Below, in pieces: positions 1 to 11,113 of a stretch of 64,000 nt of DNA. Every line of letters begins with the position of its first letter. Position 1 is the first letter of the stretch. The notes below the pieces were generated by a model. That model saw nothing but the letters and a program-made list of their open reading frames with translations. It was not told where the DNA came from and did no database searches. This stretch comes from Excoecaria cochinchinensis (Eukaryota; Streptophyta; Magnoliopsida; Malpighiales; Euphorbiaceae), in assembly GCA_947683425.1 (NCBI GenBank), contig CANTUQ010000055.1, positions 2,530,001 to 2,594,000 on the forward strand, read 5' to 3'. Made by a program: the position numbers and the translations under genes.

Positions 1-1
1 A

Positions 2-1288
2 AATGATCAGGATTATATAGGAGTACCTTTTATAGAATTAAAAGAAGAGGATTCTCGAGATAAAAGGATCCAATATATAATACTCTAGAATAACTTTACT
101 AATCAAACCTTAGAAACAATAGGAAGTCAACTTAATAGAATAGAAACTGTAATACAAAGGCCTCATTAAACTGAAATCGTTACTTCAAAACCACCTTTTA
201 TAGAAGAAAAGCCCTTATTCAAACCATTCATGTTTACTGGACCTACCGTTATCTTAAATAAAGAAGAAGCTATATTAAAACAAATAGAAGAAAGATTAGG
301 AAACATATATATTAATTCAAAGATAATTAAAGATAATAAGCAAAAGGATAAATAGGTAGCTGTAATAAATAGAGATCAAGAACCTAATTTAGACATAGAT
401 TCGATAACTGATATAGAAGTTCAATTTTATCAATCTACTGAAAGTCCTTTAGAGATAAATAAATTAAGAAATGCACCATTACCTACAACTAGGAATTATA
501 ATGCTAGGCCTACTCCACCAGATACCCAATTCGAAGAAAGAAATTACCATAAAAGCTATGATGGAAATTGGATTTATGAATGGGATATAGATGGACAATC
601 AGAATACAGAATACTAAATATTTTACAAAAAATGACTGTGGCAGCTAGTGCCTATAGGACTATAGGAAATAAAGAAGGTCAAGTTGCTCAAGCCTTAATT
701 GCAGGACTTGTTGGACAACTTAAAGGTTGGTGGGATTACTATGTAACCCACGAACAACAGCAAGCTATCTTGAAAGCCACTAAAACTATAGTTAAAAGAG
801 AAAATGAAATGGAAATAGAAACAACCATAGACAATAGTGTTAATACTTTAATTTTCTCCATTATGAAAAGTTTTATAGGAGATACGAGGCAGTTTCAGGA
901 AAGAAATTCAGAAATATTACAAAACCTTACATGTCCAAAATTACAAGATTTTAGATGGTATAAAGATTTGTTTTTAACAAAAGTTATGAATAGGTCAGAC
1001 TGTAGTAATATGTATTGGAAAGAAAGATTTATAGCCGATTTACCTAAATTATTTGCTGAAAAGGTTAGAAATAAATTAAGGATAGATTTTCAAGATACAA
1101 TTCCCTATAAAGATTTAACTTATGGGCAAATTATAAATTATATTAACAAAGAAGGATTAGCTATATGTTCAGATATGAAATTAAAAGCTAAACTAAAAAG
1201 AGAAAATCTTACAGGAAGAAAAGAATTAGGAGATTTTTGTCAACAGTATGGTTATGAAAGAATTAGTGCACCATCAACTAGAATTTAA
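2..1288 (+). pseudogene. Caulimovirid polyprotein segment: inter-domain coiled region and coat protein
   Basis: One frame runs from base 2 with in-frame stops near 95, 167 and 353, then stays open from 356 to the TAA at 1286-1288. The first part is hydrophilic with an IGxQLxRIE-type stretch, as found between movement and coat protein in petuvirus-like polyproteins. The coat-protein part begins with a WxDG..EY motif and GQLKGWWD, followed by a helical core including WKERFIADLPKLFAEKV, typical of caulimovirid capsid proteins. The first ATG (632) lies inside the conserved domain and is not a true start; the original protein was part of a larger polyprotein. Nucleocapsid function is known for the family. 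Confidence is good on the domain, low on the exact genus. Confidence 0.82.
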
Positions 1289-1417
1289 TAAAATAAAATG
1301 AAAATATCATCCTAGGAGAAAAATATATAGATCCAATCCAGAAGAAAACAAGCCCAAAACCTTTCCCAAGAAAAAGCCTTATAAAGGAAAAAGATCTAAT
1401 AAAAATATATAATAATT

Positions 1418-1459
1418 TGTTATAAATGTGGGAGACCAGGACATTATTCAAGGAATTGC
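1418..1459 (+). other. CCHC zinc knuckle of the caulimovirid coat protein
   Basis: The translation has the pattern C-X2-C-X4-H-X4-C (CYKCGRPGHYSRNC). In caulimovirids this knuckle ends the coat protein and binds nucleic acid. The basic stretch just before it (about 1298-1410, rich in K, R and P) is in another frame and ends in two stops, so a frameshift separates the knuckle from the coat-protein body. Confidence 0.85.
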
Positions 1460-1462
1460 AAA

Positions 1463-3460
1463 ATGAAAAGAAAAGTTAACAATCTAGATGCTTCAGAAGA
1501 ATTAAAAGAAAAAATAATGAAACTAGTAATAAATAATTCTTCCTCTGAAAGTGAAGAAAACACTTCAGATTATTCGGCAAATGATTTAAATATAATAAGT
1601 GTAGAAAATTATTCTAGTAGCGAAATTGAATCGTGTGAATGTATAGGAAGTTGTCAGTGTAACCACGTAAATATGCTTAGTAATGAACAAGAATTTCTGC
1701 TAGACATAATAGACAAAATAAATGATCCAGAAGTTAAACGAAACTATCTACTTAGATTAAAAGACCTAGTTAGTCAAAGGGAGCAAAAAGATTATAGGCC
1801 ATATAATTTCCTTGAAATTTATCAAAGATTTAAACAAATTAATAAAGAATCTTCAATTCAAGATCTTCAAGAAGAAGTTAAAGGTTTAAAACAAGAAATA
1901 AATATATTAAAAAGCAAAGTTCAATTTTTAGAAGAAGAAAATTTTAAAAGTAATTTGTTCAATGATAGAAACAAAGAACAAGCATCTACCTCTCTAGTAA
2001 TTAAAGAACTAGAAAATAAAGAAGATTATATTAATAGCATATCTAGAATAAGTTATCAGAAATGGTATGTTAAATTAGATATAGTCATAAATGATGATTT
2101 TCATCTTTCTACGCTAGCTTTGATAGACAGTGGAGCAGACCAAAATTGTATTCAGGAAGGATTAGTACCCACTAAATATTATGAAAAAACCTTAGAAAGA
2201 CTTAGTTCAGCCAATGGGTCTAAGCTATATATTAAGTATAAATTATCTAAAGTAAAGATATGTAATAAAGGATATTGTTACAAAACTCAGTTAATTTTAA
2301 TTAAGAATTTAAATTCAGGAGTAATTTTAGGAACACCCTTTATTACTATGCTTTATCCTTTCCAAGTTTGTAGTAATGGATTATCAGCAGAAGTTTTAGG
2401 AAAGAATATAATATTTGAATTCGCGTTTCCTATGATATCTCGAGATATAAGCCAATTAAAAGATAATATTCAACAAATAAACTTAATTAGAAATAAGCAA
2501 AATCATATAAAATATTTAATCCAAGAAATAGATGAGAAAAGAACTAAAGCTCAATTAGATAAAGAAGAAGTAAAAAAGAAAATAAAAGAAGTAGAAGACA
2601 CTTTTTTAAAAGATGTATGTGCTCCTATACCTAATGCTTTTTGGGATAGAAAAAGTCATATTGTCAGCTTGCCTTACGAAAAGGATTTTGATGAAAGAAA
2701 GATTCCCACTAAATCAAAAGCTATACATATGTCAGAAGCCTTAGAAAACCTTTGTAGAAAAAAAATACAAGAAATAAAAAATAAAGGATTAATTAGAGAC
2801 TCAAAATCCCCATGGTCTTGTTTAGCTTTTTATGTTATGAATGCTGTAGAATTAGAACGAGGAGTCCCCAGGTTAGTTATAACTTATAAACCTTTAAGTA
2901 ATGTTTTACAATGGATAAGATATCCTATCCCAAACAAAAGAGATCTTTTAAAAAGACTTTATGATGCAAAAATATTTTCAAAATTTGATATGAAATCAGG
3001 ATTTTGGCAAATTCAGATTTTAGAAAAAGATAGATATAAAACTGGATTTAATACTTGTTTTGGACATTATGAATGGAATGTAATGCCTTTTGGTTTAAAA
3101 AATGCCCCTTCAGAATTTCAAAATATAATGAATGATATTATCAGACCTATTAATAAATTTTCTATAGTATATATAGATAACGTTTTAATTTTCTTAAAAA
3201 ATATTAATCAGCATTTTTGTCATTTGAAAAAATTCTATAATATTATACACTATAATGGACTAGTTATTTCCCCTACAAAAATAAAATTATTTCAAGTAAA
3301 AGTTAGGTTCTTAGGACATGATATTAATCAAGGAGCTATTAGACCTATAAACAGAAGTTTAGAATTTACACAAAAATTTCCAGATGAAATTAAAGACAAA
3401 AAACAGTTACGAAGATTTTTAGGATGTTTAAATTATGTACATAACTTTTTAGAGATTTAG
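1463..3460 (+). pseudogene. Caulimovirid aspartic protease and reverse transcriptase (RT catalytic residue lost)
   Basis: The 665-codon open frame continues in phase from the zinc knuckle. Residues about 130-180 form a heptad-rich coiled coil. The protease follows with the active site LALIDSGADQN near residue 222 and a downstream ILGTPF strand near 288. The RT covers roughly residues 390-665: a KxxIxxS..PWSC..F entry, SKFDMKSGFWQI, and MPFGLKNAPSEFQ. The catalytic box reads YIDN instead of YIDD; the altered codon is AAC at 3179-3181, a D-to-N change explainable by G to A. The frame ends early at 3458-3460, inside the segment linking RT to RNase H, and continues in another frame. The protein cannot be a working polymerase as it stands. 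Confidence 0.9.
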
Positions 3461-3462
3461 GA

Positions 3463-3990
3463 AAATTATGTCAACCTCTTTATAATAGGTTAAAGAAAAA
3501 TCCCGAGCCATGGACAGAAACACATACTAAAATAGTTAAGATGATAAAAACAAAAGTAAAAAACCTCCCATGTCTTAGTATCCCACATCCGAAAGCTTTT
3601 CTAATTGTAGAAACAGATGTCAGTGATATAGGTTTCGGAGGAATACTTAAGCAAAAAAGGAATAATAAAGAAGAACTAGTACGATATTATTCAGGAAGTT
3701 GGAATAATACCCAGAGAAATTATTCTACTATTAAAAAAGAAATATTAAGCTTTGTTTCATGCATCATAAAATTTGAAGATGATTTATACATGAAAAGATT
3801 TTTGCTTAGAATAGATTGCCTTTCAGCAAAAAATATTTTAGAAAATGATGTCAAAAATTTAATTTATAAACAGATTTTTGCCAGATGGCAAGCCCTTCTT
3901 AGTAATTTCGATTTTGAAATAGAATTTATTAAAGGACAAAATAATTGTTTGCCTGATTTTCTTTCTCGTGAGTTTTTACAGGGAAAATGA
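3463..3990 (+). pseudogene. Caulimovirid RNase H domain
   Basis: After the frame change the RT-RNase H linker resumes near 3463 and an open frame with ATG at 3541 runs to the TGA at 3988-3990. Conserved RNase H acidic positions are visible: the D in VETDVSDIGFGG, the E in TIKKEILS, the D in RIDCLSAK and the D in LPDFLSRE. The domain normally removes the RNA template strand during reverse transcription. The listed ATG is internal to the former polyprotein, not a real start. All four acidic positions appear kept, in contrast to the damaged RT upstream. Confidence 0.85.
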
Positions 3991-5165
3991 ATAACAAGAA
4001 GGTGCTTAGTAAAGCAATTATTTCAAATCAGAATAATAATCAGACTGTTAATACTAATCAGAAGATTCCAGTATCACCAAACAGGTTTGCACCTTTATCT
4101 CCTAGACCTAGACCCAATACACCTTGGTTTCCTCCACCAATTTCTTCAGCCTTAGTTAGACCTCCAACCTTTTCCACTATAGTTTCTACCCCAAATTTAG
4201 CCTCATCTTCGTCATCTCCTAGAAAATCTTCATCAGTTTATATCCTGAATCCTCACGGGAAATTTATTAAAGTTTTAGAACCAGAAGAGCAGAGCTTGAT
4301 AGAGAATCAGAGTTTTTAGAAGTTAATTGAATTTATATTTTCAAAAGGTTTTCATTTTCTAGAAGAATGCAAAGACAAAACCAGAGAATTCTATGAAATG
4401 ATCTTAATCGATATAGATTCAGTTGTCATTGAACATAATTATAATCAGGACTCTTCCAAGATAAATTATAGCAAGGCAAAAATCTTCAGAATCATGACCC
4501 TAGCAGAATGGGGTTTGAAGCCTTATACCAACGAAGTCTTAATAGGATACTCTGCAAGGAGACATTATAGCTACTATGATTACCAGGAAGCTTGGTTCAG
4601 AGCATTTTATCTCAGAAATTATAATCATTCTTGGTTGTTTTACTTTTCTCACAAGTTCTCAGGATTCTACCCAAATTGGTTCCTTAGATGGTTTGATTTC
4701 ATGGGACCAATCGAAGCTATTTTCCCTTCTCAAGTTCTTCAGGGATATAGAAAATATAAAGAGCAATATCAGACCAAGATAAATGACTCTTTACTTCAAT
4801 TTTGCAACGAGTTCAAAATCCCATAGATAATTACTTGGAATTATCACATCTCAACAGACTCAGCCGTTCCCATCCTCTACAGAGAATACCGTGTAAAATG
4901 GTGGGACTCTTTTCAAGAAATTAGAGCTAATCCAGAAGCAGTCAGAGAAAAATTTGATAACGACAAATTTTCTTATCAGAGTCCACATCTTCAGAATAAG
5001 GGACAAATCCAATCAGAATCCAGCCCAGAGTTTACAGCTAACAAGCATCACCTTATCAGTCTTTTATCATCAGCCACGTAAGAACAAGAAGTAGCTGCCA
5101 TCCTCAGTCAGGCAACTTCAGAAAAAGGAAATTCCTCCACAGAGGAAGTGGCCCAAGCACCATGA
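3987..5165 (+). pseudogene. Second large ORF of the pararetrovirus, unknown function
   Basis: The ATG at 3987 overlaps the RNase H stop as ATGA, a typical caulimovirid reinitiation or polycistronic arrangement. One frame continues to the TGA at 5163-5165 and is interrupted by TAG at 4317, TAG at 4824 and TAA at 5079. The N-terminal part is rich in proline and serine (residues about 30-90). The centre is aromatic-rich, with repeated W, F and Y around WFRAFYL and WFLRWFDFMGP. The C-terminal part is acidic and low-complexity. I recognise no enzyme motif. Florendoviruses carry a second ORF of unknown function in this position, so that is the likeliest relationship. I do not assign a function. Confidence 0.7.
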
Positions 5166-5762
5166 CACTTTGTCGGTTCTCAAGATCCATACGATGATAT
5201 AATTTTGTTAAAAAAAAATGAGTTTTTACTAACCTTTTTTGCAGGTACTAAACAGTAAAGATTCTTCACTAATGCTTCAGAGACTACTTTCTAGCTCAGA
5301 ACACATTATTAGCAGCACTTTTAATTTGTCATATTTGTCCGACAAAAGAAGGAATCTTCAAAAGCATCAGACGCACTATCTCCATTATCAGACGCACTAT
5401 CTTCATTATTCACAAGCATCCGAAAGAACTTTATTAAAAGAAAGATCAGATGGCTGACAAAATCATTCTTTAAAAATTATCAACAGAAGATAGCTCATCC
5501 AATTCAAATAATTTAAGACTCTCGAATAATCTTCAGACCATTATAAATTCAGATCATTAGTACAAGAGCAGGCAGAGCCCTTTTCCCAGAAAGAAAAAAT
5601 TAGAGAGAAAAAAGAAAAATCCTTACTAATATCCACCTCCCATTGTAATAAATCCCTAGATCTCCAATTAGTATTTACTAGAAACTGCTCATGTATTCCA
5701 GCCTCTCCCTCATCTTGTAATACTTCAACAGAATATAATACATCAGGTATATTTTGAAAAAT
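5166..5762 (+). promoter_or_regulatory. Non-coding region of the pararetrovirus with a 21-bp tandem repeat
   Basis: No convincing ORF is present. Two adjacent 21-bp units, 5366-5386 and 5387-5407, share ATCAGACGCACTATCT; TGACG-like and direct-repeat enhancers are common in caulimovirid promoters, so this may be an enhancer. A TATAAAT-like motif sits near 5538. The promoter assignment is inference from position after the main ORFs and from the repeat. Confidence 0.4.
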
Positions 5763-5984
5763 ATGAGTTATTTTGTAAATCGTTTTATTGACGCTTTATC
5801 TTCTTTAGATTTTTCAGAAAATGAAGAAAGGGCTTTACTCAGGCAATAACTGTTGAGTTTAAGAACTGTTTTAACTCATCAGCATAATGATTTACATTTA
5901 GACGAATTTTCTGATTGTCAGGATTATATTTATAAACTTAATTTATTTAACATTCTCTTATCATTCCTAGAACAAATTTTTTAA
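5763..5984 (+). pseudogene. Small pararetroviral ORF 1 of three related ORFs
   Basis: The ATG at 5763 opens a 73-codon frame ending with TAA at 5982-5984, with one in-frame TAA near 5847. The product begins MSYFVNRFIDALSSLD and contains an acidic ENEERALLRQ segment followed by a leucine-rich helix and C-terminal FLEQIF. The next ORF starts one base after its stop (TAAT ATG). The same succession of features (a short IDxF-like helix, an acidic S/N/E linker, a long leucine helix, a cysteine, a C-terminal FLE) is found in the two following ORFs, so I read it as one member of a tandem family. Small ORFs of unknown or virion-associated function occur beside the polyprotein in several caulimovirids. 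Confidence 0.5.
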
Positions 5985-5985
5985 T

Positions 5986-6291
5986 ATGGCTTTGCCAATA
6001 GAAGATATTAACATGCTTTCAGATTCATCTTCTTCATAAGACTCATCTTCATCATCAAATGCACCTGCATATGAAAGCTATATAGATCAATTTAAAGATT
6101 CATTAGGAATGGTAAGTCTAGATAATAGGAATGCAATGTTATATTTAAAATCATAACTTGAAAAACATTTAAAATTTATTGAAAAGGAAAGAGAAGAATT
6201 ACATCAATCAAATTGTTGTGATTGCAAAGAATTCAAAATTAAAACAAGATTTGTAAAAAACATAAAAGAATTTTTAGATATTAATACATAA
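5986..6291 (+). pseudogene. Small pararetroviral ORF 2 of three related ORFs
   Basis: The frame from the ATG at 5986 to the TAA at 6289-6291 has in-frame TAA stops near 6037 and 6154. The product starts with a serine-rich acidic stretch, then YESYIDQFKDSLGMVS, DNRNAMLYLKS, and a charged helix ending in CCDCKEF, a basic IKTRF segment and FLDINT. It aligns by eye with the next ORF (DQRNYLKTEL, CNCQF, IKKRF, FLELNTS) and more weakly with the previous one. The paired cysteines before a basic patch suggest a nucleic-acid or metal-binding end, which is inference only. Confidence 0.5.
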
Positions 6292-6493
6292 ATCAATGAA
6301 TCTTCATAATACTATTATAAGTCCTAATTCTATAATCGATAATTTTATTTCTAATCTTATACAAATAGATATTTCATCAGCTGATCAAATACATAAATCA
6401 ATGAATCTTCATAATACTGTTATAAGTCCTAATTCTATAATCGATAATTTTATTTCTAATCTTATACAAATAGATATTTCATCAGCTGATCAA
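6284..6493 (+). repeat. 105-bp tandem duplication
   Basis: Copy 1 spans 6284-6388 and copy 2 spans 6389-6493. They are nearly identical; the only difference I noted is one base (ACTATT versus ACTGTT) early in the unit. The unit length is a multiple of three, so the frame of the small ORF is kept. Confidence 0.9.
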
Positions 6494-6655
6494 AGAAATT
6501 ATTTAAAAACAGAATTAAGAAATTTATTACGTTGGATAGAAGATAACTCTCATAATGTGCATAGGTATGGCTACTGTAACTGCCAATTTACTAATATTAA
6601 GAAAAGATTTATTTTATATATGATATTTTTTCTTGAATTAAATACTTCTTAATAC
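6296..6655 (+). CDS. Small pararetroviral ORF 3, N-terminus duplicated in tandem
   Basis: This open frame of 118 codons is undisturbed by stops. Its first 70 residues are two copies of a 35-residue unit beginning MNLHNT, the result of a 105-bp tandem duplication. The rest, DQRNYLKTEL through CNCQF and IKKRF to FLELNTS, matches the preceding ORF. If the ATG at 6401 were the ancestral start, the original product was 83 residues, close to the 73- and 101-codon sizes of its neighbours. Whether it is translated is unknown. Confidence 0.45.
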
Positions 6656-6691
6656 CTCCTCGTATAAGAAAATAATGTCCGATCCCGTCCG

Positions 6692-6812
6692 TATATATAT
6701 ATATATGTATGAATGTATGTATGTATGTATGAATGTTTGTATGTATATATGTATATATACATACATACATAAATACATACATACATACATAAATATACAT
6801 ACATATATATAT
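6692..6812. repeat. AT/ATGT microsatellite with internal inverted symmetry
   Basis: A TA tract is followed by GTAT/ATGT iterations, then the complementary ATAC/ACAT iterations, then a second TA tract, so the block can fold back on itself. It lies at the junction of the pararetrovirus relic and the left LTR of element B. The right LTR of B carries its own TA/CA tract at the corresponding place (12597-12643). Confidence 0.85.
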
Positions 6813-9800
6813 AATATAATCTATATCACCATGATGTTACCTATTCTTAGAATCATAAATTACTCTAAATGTGTTATTTAATTCTACTAAAATTTCAGCA
6901 GAATTTCCTCTATAATATTACCTATCTCCTTAAAAACAAAACTTCTTTACACTTCTAAAATTAATACATTCATTCACTCTTCTCCAATTTAAACTCCAAC
7001 ACAAGTTTTCCCGTCCTCCATTTTAAATCCAACCACACACATCTTACAACACAATTTACATATATCATCAACTCTAGATACTTAATTCAAATATACAAAA
7101 ATACAAAGAGATAGTTTTAATACATCAAGAGCTACCAAGTTTCAAAAATTGTCTAATACAAACTCTTCATTACAATAGTATTCTAATTATCAACGTAGTG
7201 TATGTGCTAGCTAGAAATGGAATTCAAGTTATCCATTCCCAAAAATTTTAACTTTTTTGTCTTCTTATCATGTCTCCTATCCATCATTAAAATTTCAGAA
7301 CACTCGTGTATATGGTTTGATTTCTATCTTTTGACTTGCGCGAGGGTAAACCATGCCCTAAACTTTACGCTTAGTGGTGACTACCAAATTTACTTATCCG
7401 AAACTTAAGATATTAAATTTACACATAATTATTCATTAAATCCAACCATATATAAACACACGTATGATCATTCAATCACAACAAATTTATTCATATTATC
7501 GCATAATGTAAGCATCTCAATCAGCCAGGTAGCATTTCATGTAATACACCACACTTATCATGTATATTCATGCTATCTTCATAAAATATTTGAGCTGTTA
7601 AATATTAATATATTATGGCATTTAAACTCTCATTCACGCATCACGAGTCCTTTTCAATGTTGTAGTGTATGCTATATTAAGGTAGCTATATACATATATA
7701 TACATTATTTATGCTTGTGAATATCCCATTCAGACACATATAATTGGTCGCTTTCATCATGCCACAAATAAAACTTCAAAAAATGTCTATACTTAAATTC
7801 GAAATTCAATAACCCTAACCTCAATACATTTGATCATGCATAAAACAAGCTTATCATGTTTAACTGTACAAATTTCATGAATTCCTAAACAGTTAATGTG
7901 CATATAATATTGTATTTAATTCCTCATTTTCACATCAAGAATTATTTTATCCTTAATCTTATACTATGATTACCATTGTCACATAATTATACATACATGT
8001 ACGTTATACAAATTGGTGGACATGTAAATCATATTCATATTTTAAGCCATCTTATCATGCCAATTGTTAAAAGGATCATTTACCAATATCATTTATTCAA
8101 TATAACATTGTTATGTAAAACTAACCTTTTATTTCTTAATCTGAAATGTTATCATGCATTTGTTAATCTTTCAGTTAAATGTCTATTTATACTCCAGTTT
8201 TCCCAGCTTATGCATTTAATTTGAATTTGTCTATTTGTTATTTAAATTCACTAATCTACCTATTTATACTTCTTCCCGTATGTTATTATCATTTTACTAT
8301 TTTTTATTCTTAATTCTTTATTCATTAATTATTTAATCATTTGATTAGTACCTTTATTTTTCATTCACAAATTTACATTCTAAATTACAATTTTGCCCTT
8401 GTAATTATACGGTAGAAATCTCTGAACCGGATATAAGGATGTGGACCCCACAGGTCCAATACACTTTAGAGTGATCCTGAAGGACCTCCCAACATTTTAA
8501 TACATTTCATTGTATAAGTTATCACTTTAACACTTTAACACTTTAATAGACCCTCATAGGCCTACTGATGCAAGGCACCATGACTCACTACCGCGGTATG
8601 GTGTCCACATAGCTAATCAACTTTATCCTGAACTAGATTAGACTACCAGACAACTAAGGGCAATAAACATTTATCTTTTATTTCCCACAAATACATACTT
8701 TCATGTAACATTTTCTTGCATCTCTATTCTTTATTCACATATATATCATAATACACTTTGATACAACATATATCATTTCATATCCATACATTCATAACCA
8801 CAATCATTTCATACCATCACTTTGTACACCATGTATTCGATTATCTCATGATTTAACCTCACATTTATTTACTTTTATATGTTATAACTTTTAAGTCATC
8901 TCTTATTTATTTCTCATTTGATTTACTAGTAATATTATCATTTTACTATTATTCTTTTATTCTATTTGTCATTAATATGGTAATTGTTCTCATGATTATT
9001 AACATTATTCATACTATTCTAATGCTTATAATTTCACATACATTACATATAGTCCATACGTATTTATGGCTTTTATTTCTATAAGTGTTATTCATATCAC
9101 TATTATCACACTTCTCACTCTTATTATCCTTGTTTACATTATTCTTATTTTATGATTTCATGCATATATATATATATATGCACACTATTCTTATATGTAT
9201 TTATCTTATCTCATATCAATATGCACGCAATTTTATTTCTTAATTTCATATAATATAACATACACACACTTACCTTATTTATACACTCATAATCATCACC
9301 TAACTCCAATTTCTATTTCTTTCTTCTATAGTGCATGCTATGTGCATACCTATCATATTTAATTACATTTATTTAGCATGTCTTTCACATAATACATTAA
9401 AGTCTTTTCTTACATTATTTCATATTACTACACTCATTCTCTCATTGAAATAGTCCATATACTTTTATATTGTTCCTTTGTCTCATTATTATGACACTAA
9501 ATCAAATAAAACTTTAGATCACTTAATTACATACATTTCCCTACTTGTAGCATAGTTAGACAATTTATCCTTTTATTTCTCATTCTTTACTTGTAAAAGT
9601 TAAGCCCTTATACATGCATAACATGCATCCTTTATTTCTTATCCATTCGTCTCTACCTGAAAAATATTGTATTATTATTTTTTTCTTCTATATTATTTAA
9701 TTCCATGATATTAATTATTTATTTCTTCTTTAATTATATCTTAACTTCATTTAAAACATATATTCTAAACTTATTTTAACATGTACTTGATATATAATCA

Positions 9801-11113
9801 AAGAATCCTAATTCTAACCAAATGATCCAATCTAAATTTCAAGTCTTTATGCTTAACTTCAATTAATCTCAATGTGTCTTTATACATATGCATTAACACT
9901 CACATAAAAATTCATCAAATTAGTTCATGTATTCGTTTTAAAATATAAACGTACACATGTATAAATCTTACCTAAACATAATATCAACTTTGCATTATAA
10001 CACACTTGGCATTTTATACTCAAACTTGTACCTTGTTCTGATTTTTATTAGTTCTATGTCCACATTCATTGCTCAAAACCAAGTTTTCTGTTTCATAGTA
10101 CTCTTCTCATGAATTCTTCTTAACCTAAACTTGAACCTTCATAACTTCCGTCATTTGCATGCAAACAGTTGATTTAATTTAATGTAAGTCTAACCAATTC
10201 ATCAAGCAACATAACTAATTCGCCCATTTAATTTTGAATGGCACAATACACACAATTTGTACTTAACAAACATCCCTAGCAAGTCAAATTTTATACAAAA
10301 TTCGCAAGGAAAAGCAATTTTGGTAGCCACAAACCTTATTATTGTTATTTTTGACACAAATCCCAGCTTATTTCTACCTGTCCCTTCTTCGAAGTCTCGC
10401 CATAGAGATATCGCCGTCATTAGAGGACAACTCAATGCGCTAGGACTCCTTTTCAAGTGATCACGCGTTGTAACACCCAGTCTTTTGGCCAAAATCACCG
10501 TCGAAAGTCTCGGTTGTCCCTATCTTCGATCTCTCTTTTTTTGGCTACTGGGGACCGTAGATCGGTACCGAAAAGTTTGCCTGGTCACTAGGAGTTAAGC
10601 CGTAGTGTTTGAGCTACCAACGAACGTCGGAGTTGGGCGGAATGGGGAAAAGAGGCTTTGATTTTCGCTCTCTTAAAAAGGGGCAAAAATGGCATTATGA
10701 ACCGAGGTGGAGTCTGCTGGCTAACCAATGTTGCAGTCGCCGTTGGTCATTGTCGGCACCACTCTCCGCCGCTCTCTCTCTCTCTTAGGTACCCTGTTCT
10801 CAATCTCCCCTTTTCCATTTCTCCTTTTCGTTTTTTTCCATTCTCTCTTCTTTCTTTTTCTCCTTATTTCTTAATTTCCTTAGAAAGTTCTAGGCTTATG
10901 ATTTTTTTTTTCTATTATTATTATTTACTTACATTTATATATATATATACATTTTATTTTATTTTTGTATTTATTTGATTTAAATTATTCAAATATTTGA
11001 TTATATGATTTTTAAAGAAAATTCTAACTCTTATGAAACAAAAATTAACCTTCGACGAATTTTTTGACCTACCGAGTCACTATTCACATTGTTAAAATTT
11101 TCATGGCGTTACA
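6813..11113 (-). repeat. Left (3') LTR of element B
   Basis: On the minus strand it starts TGTAACGCC at 11113. It is truncated on the left at the microsatellite, so its GGTGTTACA end is missing. It is AT-rich with T/C-rich segments and has no coding capacity. It contains the conserved stem-loop (7358-7374) and matches the right LTR over most of its length, for example around 7560-7640 against 23577-23650. Confidence 0.75.
7358..7374 (-). promoter_or_regulatory. Conserved LTR stem-loop, B left copy
   Basis: On the minus strand it reads CTAAGCGTAAAGTTTAG, preceded by CCACCA-like sequence and followed by a short GGGCATGG. The arms pair with one G-U. It is the diverged B version of the CTAAGCG/CGCTTAG hairpin of the other LTRs. 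Confidence 0.5.

Larger units (their letters stand above)
1..6655 (+). mobile_element. Endogenous pararetrovirus (Caulimoviridae) relic, left-truncated by the window
   Basis: The gene order is the region after a movement protein, coat protein with CCHC zinc knuckle, aspartic protease, reverse transcriptase and RNase H, followed by a second large ORF overlapping by ATGA and a long 3' region. Caulimovirids have this order; there are no LTRs and no integrase. The layout of one replication polyprotein plus an ORF of unknown function recalls the Florendovirus/Petuvirus group, but that placement is inference. Every frame is broken by stops or frameshifts and the RT active site is mutated, so the copy is dead. 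No tRNA-Met primer site of the usual form was found in the visible part. The right end abuts an AT-rich microsatellite. Confidence 0.88.

Noticed and set aside
6609..6881. ORFs on both strands across the ATGT/ACAT block.
   Set aside because: Tyr/Met/Cys-repeat translations of a microsatellite.
10469..10485. TGTAACACCC at 10471 as a possible LTR start.
   Set aside because: The right B LTR has homologous sequence through this point (29045-29060), so it is internal to the LTR.
10202..10498. 98-codon minus ORF in the B LTR.
   Set aside because: No family resemblance, and the homologous stretch near 28800-29060 does not keep the frame.
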